Origin: a virus
DNA length: 23,750 nt
Virus record (IMG/VR): IMGVR_UViG_3300042868_001729
Coordinates: 1 to 23,750 of that record
Direction: 5' to 3' (one strand)
Under the pieces are notes generated by a model. It ran no database searches. It had not been told where the DNA came from and saw nothing but the letters and a program-made list of their open reading frames with translations. Positions 7,638-14,957 of the stretch are shown here, piece by piece (position 1 is the stretch's first letter; each line of letters starts with the position of its first letter). Made by a program: the position numbers and the translations under genes.

Positions 7638-7708
7638 TGGGCTGTCAATTCATTTTGTTTTATGCTAATAACGAAGGATTAGGCGGCCAAACCGCACGGG
7701 GAATATAA
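7637..7708 (+). CDS. Possible 23-aa micro-protein bridging two genes
   Basis: An open frame of 23 codons (MGCQFILFYANNEGLGGQTA, then RGI) fills the whole gap between its neighbours. Its ATG overlaps the upstream TAA (TAATG at 7635-7639), and its own TAA overlaps the downstream ATG (TAATG at 7706-7710). The same TAATG junction couples annotated genes at 2862, 3716, 12430, 18919 and 20730. The peptide has a short hydrophobic stretch (FILFYA) after a Cys. It may be a real peptide or only a leader that carries ribosomes into the next gene. No family is recognised, and the ribosome binding site is weak. Confidence 0.4.
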   Translation: MGCQFILFYANNEGLGGQTARGI

Positions 7709-8556
7709 TGGCGACTACAACAACCACTGCTCAGCAACTCAATCCTTTCATTCAGGATATTCTGGCGCGTAACTATGGAGCCGCACAGCAAGTCGCGGCT
7801 ATTCCGTATCAGGCGTATCAGGGGCCACGCATCGCGGGCTTCCGCCCAGCCGAAGAGCAGGCGTTCCAGACCGCGATTAACGCTGCGACCCAGCAAGTCG
7901 GGATGCCGCAACTTCAGCAAGCCACCCAAGTTGCAGAACGCGCAGCCGGATATACGCCGCAGCAGTTTCAGCAAGATGTCTCGGGCTTCATGTCGCCGTT
8001 CCAGACAAACGTCATCGACGCCACGATGGCCCGACTGGCACAGAACCGCGCCGAGCGTGACGCTGCGACCAAGGCTCAGCTTGCTGCTTCGCGGGCATTC
8101 GGCAACGAACGTCGTGGCGTATATGAGGCGCAGCTTGCGGCCGAGCAAGATTTGAACACGGCTCAAACGCTGGCGAACCTATACAATCAGGGATACACGC
8201 AAGCAGCCGGAATGGCGCAGAACCTTCCGGCCCAACAGCTTGCGGGTGCAGCCGCTCTATCCGGCTACGGCCAGCAGGCGCTTGGCAATCAGCAGGCATA
8301 TGCTGCGATGCTTCAAGGCGCAGGCCAAGCACAACGCGGCATGGCCCAGCAGAACCTTGACTTGGCTTACAAAGACTTCCTCGAACAGCGCGGCTTCCCG
8401 CAGCAGCAACTTCAGACGTTGCTTATGGGATCGCAAGGTCTTCCGTCTCCAATGACGCAGACGACAACCACGCCGGGCCAGTCAACGCTCGGCCAAATCG
8501 GTTCGGCTGCGTCCACGATTGGTACTCTCCTCAGTCTATTTGGAAAAGGTGGTTAA
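7708..8556 (+). CDS. Putative internal virion / ejection protein, Gln/Ala-rich
   Basis: 282 aa, very rich in Ala and Gln and mostly helical, with no signal peptide. A central segment (SGFMSPFQTNVIDATMARLA, then QNRAERDAATKAQLAASRAF and GNERRGVYEAQLAAEQDL) matches a pattern I know from internal or tail-associated proteins of marine podovirus-like phages: a Met-Ser/Asn-Pro-Phe/Tyr start, a charged helix, then a Phe-Gly turn. The C-terminus is a small Gly/Ser/Leu-rich, weakly hydrophobic tail (STIGTLLSLFGKGG). With the next two genes it forms a run of three structural proteins like the ejection-protein trios of P22 and T7. The role is inferred. The ribosome binding site is GGGGA at about 7698-7702. 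Confidence 0.62.
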   Translation: MATTTTTAQQLNPFIQDILARNYGAAQQVAAIPYQAYQGPRIAGFRPAEEQAFQTAINAATQQVGMPQLQQATQVAERAAGYTPQQFQQDVSGFMSPFQTNVIDATMARLAQNRAERDAATKAQLAASRAFGNERRGVYEAQLAAEQDLNTAQTLANLYNQGYTQAAGMAQNLPAQQLAGAAALSGYGQQALGNQQAYAAMLQGAGQAQRGMAQQNLDLAYKDFLEQRGFPQQQLQTLLMGSQGLPSPMTQTTTTPGQSTLGQIGSAASTIGTLLSLFGKGG

Positions 8557-8560
8557 GTAG

Positions 8561-9451
8561 ATGGCTACCCCTATGGAAATTCTGATGCGGTCAGTTGTCC
8601 CGACCCGTACCCCGCCCGCTAACGCGGTGCCCGCCCCTAATGTTATGCCCGCTACAGTAGAGCCGCAGCTTTCGCCGACGGCAAAGTACGTTGCAGATAT
8701 GCAGGCACTTATGCGCGGCGGTATCGGAAAGCTATCAACCGGCGAAAAAATAACTGCCCTCGGCCAAGTGCTTCAAGCCGCAGGTAGCCGTGGTGCTGCT
8801 GATCCGGCCGCTGTTCTTCAGAATGTTCGCAATCAACAAATGGAGAAGTTGAACGCGCAACTTAAAATTGCGCAGTTGCAACAGGCACAGCAGCAAGAGC
8901 AGCAGCAGCGGGCCTTTGTTAGACAATTCGCATCATCCTTGCCAGAGGGCCAGCGCGGCGTTCTTGAGAATGCAGACCCCGCAGAAGCATTTAAGTTGGT
9001 GCAGACAGAAGCGTTCCGTCCGAAACAAGTGTTCAACCGTGACCGCGATCCGGCCACAGGTAATGTGCGGTTGACGTTTGGCGATGGTTCGTCTGTCGTT
9101 ACGGACCAGAAGATGCCGACCAAGACACGCGAGATTGACGTTGGAAACGCGGTTGAAATTCGTAACGAAGATACGAACGAACTTATCATCTCGATACCGA
9201 AACAGATGTCCGCTTATCAAGCCCGTAGTCTTGCGCTTGACGAACGCCGCTTTGCTCGTGGTGATGGCCGAGGCGGTGGCGGTAGCGCACCATCGTATCA
9301 GTTCCGCGAAGTTGCAGGCGGTGAAATTCTTGCGTTTGATCCGAAGAACCCAACACGGCAGATCAGAACTGGCCAGAAAGCGCCAGCATCCACCAATATC
9401 TTTGGTGGGCTTCTTCCACCGAAAACCGGCACACCAATCATCCGTCGATAG
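8561..9451 (+). CDS. Putative virion / ejection protein with Gln-rich coiled coil
   Basis: 296 aa, unrecognised. The N-terminal 35 residues are proline-rich (SVVPTRTPPANAVPAPNVMP). A helical segment at about 50-125 includes a striking Gln-rich coiled coil (LKIAQLQQAQQQEQQQRAF). A beta-rich middle follows (GNVRLTFGDGSSVVTDQK, TREIDVGNAVEIRNEDTNEL), and a Gly/Ser-rich, low-complexity C-terminus ends in PPKTGTPIIRR. There is no signal peptide or TM segment. It starts four bases after the previous stop and ends eight bases before the 990-aa gene, so the three are one unit. The most likely role is a structural or ejected internal protein, by position. Confidence 0.58.
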   Translation: MATPMEILMRSVVPTRTPPANAVPAPNVMPATVEPQLSPTAKYVADMQALMRGGIGKLSTGEKITALGQVLQAAGSRGAADPAAVLQNVRNQQMEKLNAQLKIAQLQQAQQQEQQQRAFVRQFASSLPEGQRGVLENADPAEAFKLVQTEAFRPKQVFNRDRDPATGNVRLTFGDGSSVVTDQKMPTKTREIDVGNAVEIRNEDTNELIISIPKQMSAYQARSLALDERRFARGDGRGGGGSAPSYQFREVAGGEILAFDPKNPTRQIRTGQKAPASTNIFGGLLPPKTGTPIIRR

Positions 9452-9459
9452 GATTATAG

Positions 9460-12432
9460 ATGGCTGAAGCTAAGCCAAAAGGCGCACCAGTATTTCTGGA
9501 AATTCCTGCCACCGGGGAGACAATCACGCTTCCCGGTGTGACATCGCTTAGCAATGATGACGAACTCAAGGCCGCAGCCGACGCTTGGATTGCAAAGAAT
9601 TATAAAGGCCCAACACTCGCAGCGCCTATCGTTGCACGCACACCGGCAGCAGGCGAGAGTGTTGTCACGGCCAACCGGCAACCGGAACTAACCGCAGTTA
9701 AACCGACCACAATTACGGGCGGTGTCTATGATCTGCTTTCTTCTGGCGTTGCGAATGTAGCTGGGTTGCTTCCCGGCTTTGACGAACGTGGCGCTGTCCA
9801 ATACGGCCAAGATGTAGTTCAAAATATTGAAAGCCTGCTTGGCCTTCAGGCGATGGAACAAAGTATCGGTGACGTTTTAGTAGGTCGCGGAACAGCTAGT
9901 GATTACGCAATAGCTGGGCTTACCGTCGCGCCGTTTGCCGCTAGACCAATCGCGGCGGGGGTCCGTCGTATTGCACCGGAGACTAGTGCGGCTCTCGGCC
10001 GCTTGGCTACCGGCCCGGTTGCAGTTTCGGAGGCTGCGCTCTCCCCGGAGATGGCCGCAATCGCCAATCCTATCGCCCCGACTGCGCTGGCAAAGCGCGG
10101 GCCGTTAAAGCCTGTTGAGTTGCCGGAAGCCCCCGTGGCCGCAGCGGCAATCCCTGAAGCAGCAATCCCTGAAGCTGCGGTAGCACCGCGCAATGTGGCG
10201 TATGATCTGCCAGCGTCTACACCAGAAACAGGCATCCCTGCCATTGAGGCTATGCAAGTAAAGGGCCAGACGCAGCCTGTGCCTACTGCTGAAATTGGCG
10301 GTAAGGTTGCTAACTTTGCCGCAGACTACAGCAATCTCGCCGGTCTTCAACGCCCGGCCGACATGCCGTTCTCCGAATTTTTCTATCGCCACTTCAAGGC
10401 CGGTACTCTTCCAGAGGAAGAAGTATCGAAACTCGTCACAAAGTACGACCTTAAAGACGAAGACCTGTTCGAACTTATTACGGGATCACGCCAAGGTCTT
10501 GGCGATGCCGCTCGTGTGATGCAGCGTTTTAGCATCGCCAGTCGGTACGTCCCTAAAGAAGCCGCCGACATTGCTAAACTTGGCCTTCAAGAAGCAGACG
10601 ACCTCGGCTTCTGGAAACGATTTACCAACGTCTATCGCGGTGCGCTCGTATCGAGCGTGGCCACCACGATGCGTAACGTCATATCGTCCGTAGGCCGCGT
10701 GCCTATCGACGCGGCGACGAACCTTATGGATAGCGCGGTCAACGCTGCCGCTAATCCTTTCCGCCAACAGAAGGTTGGCGTCAGTCCATTTGACGCAGCG
10801 GCTCTCCTTACGGATCGTTTTGCTCCGGGCCGGAACACTAAGTTCTGGGAGCAAATGAAGAATGTCCAGCCAGAAATACAGAAAGAGTTGGCGGCTACTT
10901 ACGCGGCGGATGTGGCGCGTGTAACCAAGAAAGACGCTTTTGCGAAAGTCGAGAAAGCCGTTGATGTTGCTAACCTTTTGAACCGCGTTAGTGAAACCGC
11001 AACGCGCAAGGCGCTGTTCCCGGTTATGCTTCGCCGAGAAGCAACCCGCCTTGGCTTAGACTTTAACGAACTGGTGGACACAGGCGCTATCGCCCGTCTT
11101 CCCGATGAAGCGTGGTCAAAGGCGCTCGACGACACACTCGGCTTTACCTATTCCGCACGGTCTGAAGTTGCAGATAAGTTCAGTCAAATGCTGGATAAGA
11201 TGGGCAAGGTCGGGACCGTTGCCCGCGTTGTCGGCACAACGATCATGCCGTTCCCACGCTTCATGATGAATGCCATGAAGTTCCAGTTTGACTATAGCCC
11301 GGCCGGGTTCACTAAACTGCTGACCGAAGCCGAACGCGCCAAGTTCGCTAAGGGCGATGTGTCGGCTGTGTCGAAAGCTATTGTCGGCTCGTCGATGCTG
11401 TACGGTGCGTATCAGTTCCGCAACAGCGAAAACGCTGGGGAGAAATGGTACGAAGGCCGCTTGCCAGATGGTAGGACAGTCGATCTCCGTCCATTCTTTC
11501 CTGCGGCCCCCTATCTTTTAATCGCCGACGTTATCAAACGGTCGCAGGATAACACGCTCGACCAAGCGTTCGAGACGAAAGATATTCTTCAAGGTCTATC
11601 CGGTGCGCAGTTCCGTGCAGGCACGGGCCTTTATGTAACCGATCAGCTTCTCAAGGATTTGTCCGGCGCAAGTGGAAACCTCGACAAAGCCAAGACGATA
11701 ACGACAAGTTGGCTGGCGGATGTAGGTGCTGGCTTCCTGCAACCGTTCAGCACGTTCAAGGATTTCTACGCCCGGTATGATCCAGAAGAAGCGGTCTACC
11801 GCGACACTAAGGATAACCCACTTGCCGCTCTTGTGCGTCCGATCCCCGGAGCGCAGCAGGCATTAGGCGTTCCGGCCGCGCCATCGGCCACGCGTGAAGG
11901 GCCACTGACCACTGAAGACCCTGCGTTGCGTCAGCTTCTTGGGGCCACGATCCGCCCGGTCAAGAACATTGTTGAAAGCGAATTGGATAAACTTGGTCTT
12001 ACGCCCTATGATGTTGGATCGAAGACGGGCGAAGTCGCTATTGATCGCCTTGTTAACCGCGACTTAGGCATCATCGCCGAGCGCGGGATCGCACCGTTGT
12101 TGCAGTCTCCTGAGTATCAGAACCTCGATAATGTCGGCAAGTCCGCAGCGATTAAAGAGATTTATGCCAAGGCGCGTGAAGCAGCCAATGCTAAGTTCAA
12201 CGCGGAGAACCCCGAACTTTCTTTGCTGAAAAAGTTTAAGGGCATGAACCGCGAAGAGAAGATCGTGCTTAACCGCCAAGTTGAAGCCAGCACGGGCATG
12301 ACTGCTGATACATTGTTACGTCAGTTGAGCAAGGCCCCCCTTATCAAGAGCCAAGAACAATTTGATGCACTTCCTGTCGGCACTCAATACACTGATCCCG
12401 GCGACTATAAGGTCTATACGAAAGGCAAGTAA
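9460..12432 (+). CDS. Large putative internal virion / ejection protein, 990 aa
   Basis: 990 aa, the largest product in the window. A short N-terminal globular part (PVFLEIPATGETITLPGVTS...AAADAWIAKNYKGP) is followed by an Ala/Pro-rich, partly hydrophobic region (GVYDLLSSGVANVAGLLPGF; SDYAIAGLTVAPFAARPIAA). A low-complexity stretch at about 215-245 contains a duplicated AAIPEA unit. The rest is mainly helical, with conserved-looking segments such as FTNVYRGALVSSVATTMRNV and GTTIMPFPRFMMNAMKFQFD, and a charged C-terminal third. No lytic transglycosylase or protease motif was found by eye. Size, Ala-rich helical content and position after two other internal-type proteins resemble the large ejection proteins of podoviruses. 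It may also belong to the loosely defined large polyvalent-type phage proteins. Confidence 0.58.
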   Translation: MAEAKPKGAPVFLEIPATGETITLPGVTSLSNDDELKAAADAWIAKNYKGPTLAAPIVARTPAAGESVVTANRQPELTAVKPTTITGGVYDLLSSGVANVAGLLPGFDERGAVQYGQDVVQNIESLLGLQAMEQSIGDVLVGRGTASDYAIAGLTVAPFAARPIAAGVRRIAPETSAALGRLATGPVAVSEAALSPEMAAIANPIAPTALAKRGPLKPVELPEAPVAAAAIPEAAIPEAAVAPRNVAYDLPASTPETGIPAIEAMQVKGQTQPVPTAEIGGKVANFAADYSNLAGLQRPADMPFSEFFYRHFKAGTLPEEEVSKLVTKYDLKDEDLFELITGSRQGLGDAARVMQRFSIASRYVPKEAADIAKLGLQEADDLGFWKRFTNVYRGALVSSVATTMRNVISSVGRVPIDAATNLMDSAVNAAANPFRQQKVGVSPFDAAALLTDRFAPGRNTKFWEQMKNVQPEIQKELAATYAADVARVTKKDAFAKVEKAVDVANLLNRVSETATRKALFPVMLRREATRLGLDFNELVDTGAIARLPDEAWSKALDDTLGFTYSARSEVADKFSQMLDKMGKVGTVARVVGTTIMPFPRFMMNAMKFQFDYSPAGFTKLLTEAERAKFAKGDVSAVSKAIVGSSMLYGAYQFRNSENAGEKWYEGRLPDGRTVDLRPFFPAAPYLLIADVIKRSQDNTLDQAFETKDILQGLSGAQFRAGTGLYVTDQLLKDLSGASGNLDKAKTITTSWLADVGAGFLQPFSTFKDFYARYDPEEAVYRDTKDNPLAALVRPIPGAQQALGVPAAPSATREGPLTTEDPALRQLLGATIRPVKNIVESELDKLGLTPYDVGSKTGEVAIDRLVNRDLGIIAERGIAPLLQSPEYQNLDNVGKSAAIKEIYAKAREAANAKFNAENPELSLLKKFKGMNREEKIVLNRQVEASTGMTADTLLRQLSKAPLIKSQEQFDALPVGTQYTDPGDYKVYTKGK

Positions 12433-12563
12433 TGGCCAAGAAAAGTGGTGTTAAAGATATGTCGTGGCGTCCGCAGCCGAAAGCGAAACGTCGCCACAAA
12501 CCCGACGGGCTTCGCCATCGTAAGTCTTTGGGGCCACGCAGTCACTTGCGAACTAGCTTCTAA
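12432..12563 (+). CDS. Very basic 43-aa protein
   Basis: A 43-residue ORF (MAKKSGVKDMSWRPQPKAKR followed by RHKPDGLRHRKSLGPRSHLR and TSF) with 14 Lys/Arg, 3 His and only 2 acidic residues. It has no hydrophobic core and no Cys pairs. Its ATG overlaps the stop of the 990-aa gene (TAATG at 12430-12434), so it is probably translated by coupling at the end of the structural operon. A nucleic-acid-binding or DNA-condensing role in the virion would fit composition and position but is a guess. It could also be a ribosomal-protein-like or regulatory peptide. Confidence 0.62.
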   Translation: MAKKSGVKDMSWRPQPKAKRRHKPDGLRHRKSLGPRSHLRTSF

Positions 12564-12574
12564 TACTATACATA
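12546..12574 (+). promoter_or_regulatory. Possible weak promoter before the resolvase gene
   Basis: TTGCGA at 12546-12551 is followed after 17 bases by TACATA at 12569-12574 (or TATACA at 12567-12572 with a shorter spacer). This is a loose match to a sigma-70 promoter, overlapping the end of the basic-protein gene. Transcription would start close to the resolvase ATG at 12581, which has no visible ribosome binding site. Confidence 0.25.
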
Positions 12575-12580
12575 TCGCCT

Positions 12581-13108
12581 ATGAAGTTCATGGGCATTGA
12601 TCCCGGCGCGTTCGGGGCTATCGCTATTCTGGATAAGAATAGCCGAGAACTTGTCATCATCGACATGCCTACCCTGAAGGTCAAGCGCGGGCCGCGTGTC
12701 GTCAATCAGGTTGACGCGCACATGCTGGCCGATGCTTTGCGCGGTCATGTCACCGCCAATACTTCCGCTCTCATCGAGAAGGTTCACGCCATGCCGGGTC
12801 AAGGTGTGTCCTCGATGTTCAGCTTCGGCCGGGCAGCGGGTATCGTCGAAGGTGTGCTTGCCGGACTGTCTGTACCTTTTCAGTTGATACCGCCTGCGAC
12901 TTGGACTAAATCTATGCGCACGTTCGGAGGGAAGGACGGCAGTCGGCAGCGGGCACAAGAGTTGTTCCCCGATTACGCCCATCTCTTTGCACGGAAAAAG
13001 GACGACGGACGGGCCGAAGCTGCGCTTCTCGCCTGCTACGCCGCTGAGAGGGAAGACGATGAACCACCTATTCGATTACCAAAAAGTCGGCGCAGACTTT
13101 CTTTGTAA
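12581..13108 (+). CDS. RuvC-like Holliday junction resolvase (RNase H fold)
   Basis: 175 aa. It should cleave branched DNA such as Holliday junctions before packaging or during recombination. The RuvC-type acidic residues are visible: Asp7 in MGIDPGAFGA, Glu66 in ALIEKVHAMPGQG, and the late cluster KKDDGRAEAALLA with Asp141/Asp142 and Glu146. The segments SSMFSFGRAAGIVEGVLAGL and VPFQLIPPATWTK are typical of phage RuvC-like proteins. The C-terminal 50 bases overlap the SNF2 gene in another frame. No clear ribosome binding site lies before the ATG at 12581, and an in-frame ATG at 12590 would still keep the catalytic Asp. The enzyme pairs naturally with the helicase encoded next. Confidence 0.9.
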   Translation: MKFMGIDPGAFGAIAILDKNSRELVIIDMPTLKVKRGPRVVNQVDAHMLADALRGHVTANTSALIEKVHAMPGQGVSSMFSFGRAAGIVEGVLAGLSVPFQLIPPATWTKSMRTFGGKDGSRQRAQELFPDYAHLFARKKDDGRAEAALLACYAAEREDDEPPIRLPKSRRRLSL

Positions 13109-14342
13109 GAACCCGGCCGCCTTCCTTGCTGATGAGCAGGGCCTTGGAAAAACACTTCAAGTTATCGCAGCCTGTGATACACTCGGCTTGACAAAGGTCG
13201 TTGTGATCTGCCCGGCCATTGCCAAGATTAACTGGCGTCGTGAGTTCGAGCGATGGGGAACCGTCGAGCGCGAAGTCAAGGTGTTCAGCTACGATAAGAT
13301 TACCCAATCGAAGGAGGTCCGCAATGAAATCGCAAAGTTTGAGCCAGACGTTCTCGTCTTGGATGAAGCGCATTATCTCAAGAACCGTACTGCTAAGCGC
13401 ACAAAGTATCTATATGGTCAGTACTGTCGCGGCGATGGCCTTGTTCGTTTCGCTGATCGTGTTTGGCTTCTTAGCGGTACTCCCATTCCTAATAACGTCA
13501 GCGATTTCTGGACGCATCTCAAAGCGATTTGGCAGTACCCTTTAAACTTCGCCGACTTTACGATGTATTTCTGCAAGACTTGGAGCGGTCAGTTCGGTCT
13601 TCAAGTTCTTGGCAATAAGACCGAACGCATGGCCGAGTTCAAGACCGTGCTGAAAGCAATCATGCTGCGCCGTAAAGGCGAGGTTGTGCTGAAAGATTTG
13701 CCGCCGATCTGGTGGCAAGACGCACCCGTCGAGATTGATAACTGGAACGACAGAAAACATATCGATGATCCACGCCAAGCCGAAGCGGTCGATATGATCC
13801 TCGCGCATTCGCTGACAAATCAAGACTTGTCTACCGAGATTGAGAGCATTGCTCCTCACATCGCGTCACTACGTCGGCTGACAGGTGTGGCCAAGGCAGC
13901 GCCCATTGCCACACAGATAGCGGGCGAGTTGGCTGATGAAGCTTACGATAAAATCGTAATCTTCGCCTACCATACCGACGCGATCCAGACGCTTTACGAT
14001 AGGCTGAAAGACTTCAACCCTGTCGTTGTCGCAGGCGGTATGCCGACAGCCGACCGTCAGGCGGCGATTGATAACTTCCAAACCGATCCGAAGGTGCGCG
14101 TATTCATCGGCCAGATCACGGCCTGTTCGACAGCCATTACCTTAACGGCGGCAAATCAGGTGGCGTTTGTGGAGATGGATTGGGTTCCGGCGGTGAACGC
14201 GCAGGCGGCTAAGCGTTGCCACCGTATCGGCCAGACAAAGCCCGTGATCGTGCGGACGTTTGGCCTTGTCAATTCTGTCGATGAGATTGTGGCTAAGACC
14301 TTAGCCAAGAAAGCCCAGATGATTTCTGAGGCTTTAGATTGA
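13059..14342 (+). CDS. SNF2-family DEAH helicase / DNA translocase (compact)
   Basis: 427 aa from the ATG at 13059, which has GAGAGGGA just upstream. An earlier in-frame ATG at 12987 lies deep inside the resolvase gene and adds 24 unlikely residues. All superfamily 2 motifs are visible: I (ADEQGLGKT, about 24-32), Ia (VVICPAIAKINW), II (VLDEAH, DEAH at 102-105), III (LLSGTPIPN), IV/V (KIVIFAYHTDA; FIGQITACSTAITLTAA) and VI (QAAKRCHRIGQ, 382-392). It is a bare ATPase core like SMARCAL1-type annealing helicases, without extra domains. In phages such proteins accompany PolA, DUF2815 and DUF2800 genes and probably remodel forks or recombination intermediates. It shares a transcription unit with the resolvase. 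Confidence 0.92.
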   Translation: MNHLFDYQKVGADFLCKNPAAFLADEQGLGKTLQVIAACDTLGLTKVVVICPAIAKINWRREFERWGTVEREVKVFSYDKITQSKEVRNEIAKFEPDVLVLDEAHYLKNRTAKRTKYLYGQYCRGDGLVRFADRVWLLSGTPIPNNVSDFWTHLKAIWQYPLNFADFTMYFCKTWSGQFGLQVLGNKTERMAEFKTVLKAIMLRRKGEVVLKDLPPIWWQDAPVEIDNWNDRKHIDDPRQAEAVDMILAHSLTNQDLSTEIESIAPHIASLRRLTGVAKAAPIATQIAGELADEAYDKIVIFAYHTDAIQTLYDRLKDFNPVVVAGGMPTADRQAAIDNFQTDPKVRVFIGQITACSTAITLTAANQVAFVEMDWVPAVNAQAAKRCHRIGQTKPVIVRTFGLVNSVDEIVAKTLAKKAQMISEALD

Positions 14343-14345
14343 GAA

Positions 14346-14376
14346 GGGCCGGGGCGACTTCCAAACTCCCCGGCCC
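14346..14376. terminator. GC-rich hairpin between convergent genes
   Basis: GGGCCGGGG at 14346-14354 pairs perfectly with CCCCGGCCC at 14368-14376 around a 13-base loop. It lies between the stop of the SNF2 gene (14342) and the stop of the ssDNA-binding protein gene on the other strand (14387). The tails are only partly T-rich (CCCCTTCATTT on plus, TTCTCAATCT on minus), so it would be a bidirectional but modest terminator. Confidence 0.7.
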
Positions 14377-14386
14377 TCCCCTTCAT

Positions 14387-14947
14387 TTAGAGCAAATCGT
14401 CAAGGTCCGAGATGTCTGCGGACGGGCGTTCCGTCGCAGTGAACTCGTCCGCAGCAGACAGACGGCCGTCCATACGGGGGCCATCGCCTACCTTCTGAAG
14501 ATTGCCCAGAGAGAAGGCAACGCCATTGTTGCCGTTCACGCTGTACGCATACGCCCGCAGTGAGGCGCGAACCTTTGCACCCGGATAGATTTCCTTGGGG
14601 TCAGTAATCGGAGCAGGCTTGCCGTTCTCGCCAGCAAACTTGCTGACCACACCGGGCTGCTGCTTCGACTTGACGTTCATGAAGACCGACCCTTCAGGGT
14701 AGCCCTTCTCTTCGCCATCGTTGCGGAAAGGCATACGGATTTTGCCGCCTTCCATCAACGCCTTGGTCTTGTCTCCCCACTTCTCCTTGGCCACAGCAGC
14801 CGCCGTCGCCTTCAGTTCGGACATGTCAGTCCCGTCAAGGAATACAAGGCAGCAAGAATAAACTGGCTCACTTGCACCCGGAGGGGTCTGTGGTTCGAAC
14901 ACATGCGGATAAGAGATGATTGCTTCAGGTGTAATAACTTTTGACAT
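14387..14947 (-). CDS. DUF2815 single-stranded-DNA-binding-type protein
   Basis: 186 aa from the ATG at 14945-14947, which has AAGGA seven bases upstream (plus-strand TCCTT at 14955-14959). A longer frame to 14995 adds 16 residues inside the previous gene. The family pattern is clear: an N-terminal strand (IISYPHVFEP), a Lys-rich helix (LKATAAAVAKEKWGDKTKAL), YPEGSVFMNVKSKQQPGVV, then IYPGAKVRASLRAYAY and GVAFSLGNLQKVGDGPRMDG. The tail is acidic and ends ISDLDDLL, like the partner-binding tails of single-stranded-DNA-binding proteins. DUF2815 proteins are thought to act as such in phage replication modules with PolA and DUF2800. It is the last gene of the minus-strand operon, ten bases after the nuclease stop. 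Confidence 0.88.
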   Translation of the reverse strand: MSKVITPEAIISYPHVFEPQTPPGASEPVYSCCLVFLDGTDMSELKATAAAVAKEKWGDKTKALMEGGKIRMPFRNDGEEKGYPEGSVFMNVKSKQQPGVVSKFAGENGKPAPITDPKEIYPGAKVRASLRAYAYSVNGNNGVAFSLGNLQKVGDGPRMDGRLSAADEFTATERPSADISDLDDLL

Positions 14948-14957
14948 CGGTGTTTCC

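Noticed and set aside
12465-13058. The in-frame start at 12987 for the SNF2 gene
   Set aside because: It would extend the protein 24 residues deep into the resolvase gene, whereas the ATG at 13059 has a good GAGAGGGA upstream and begins with the expected helicase N-terminus.
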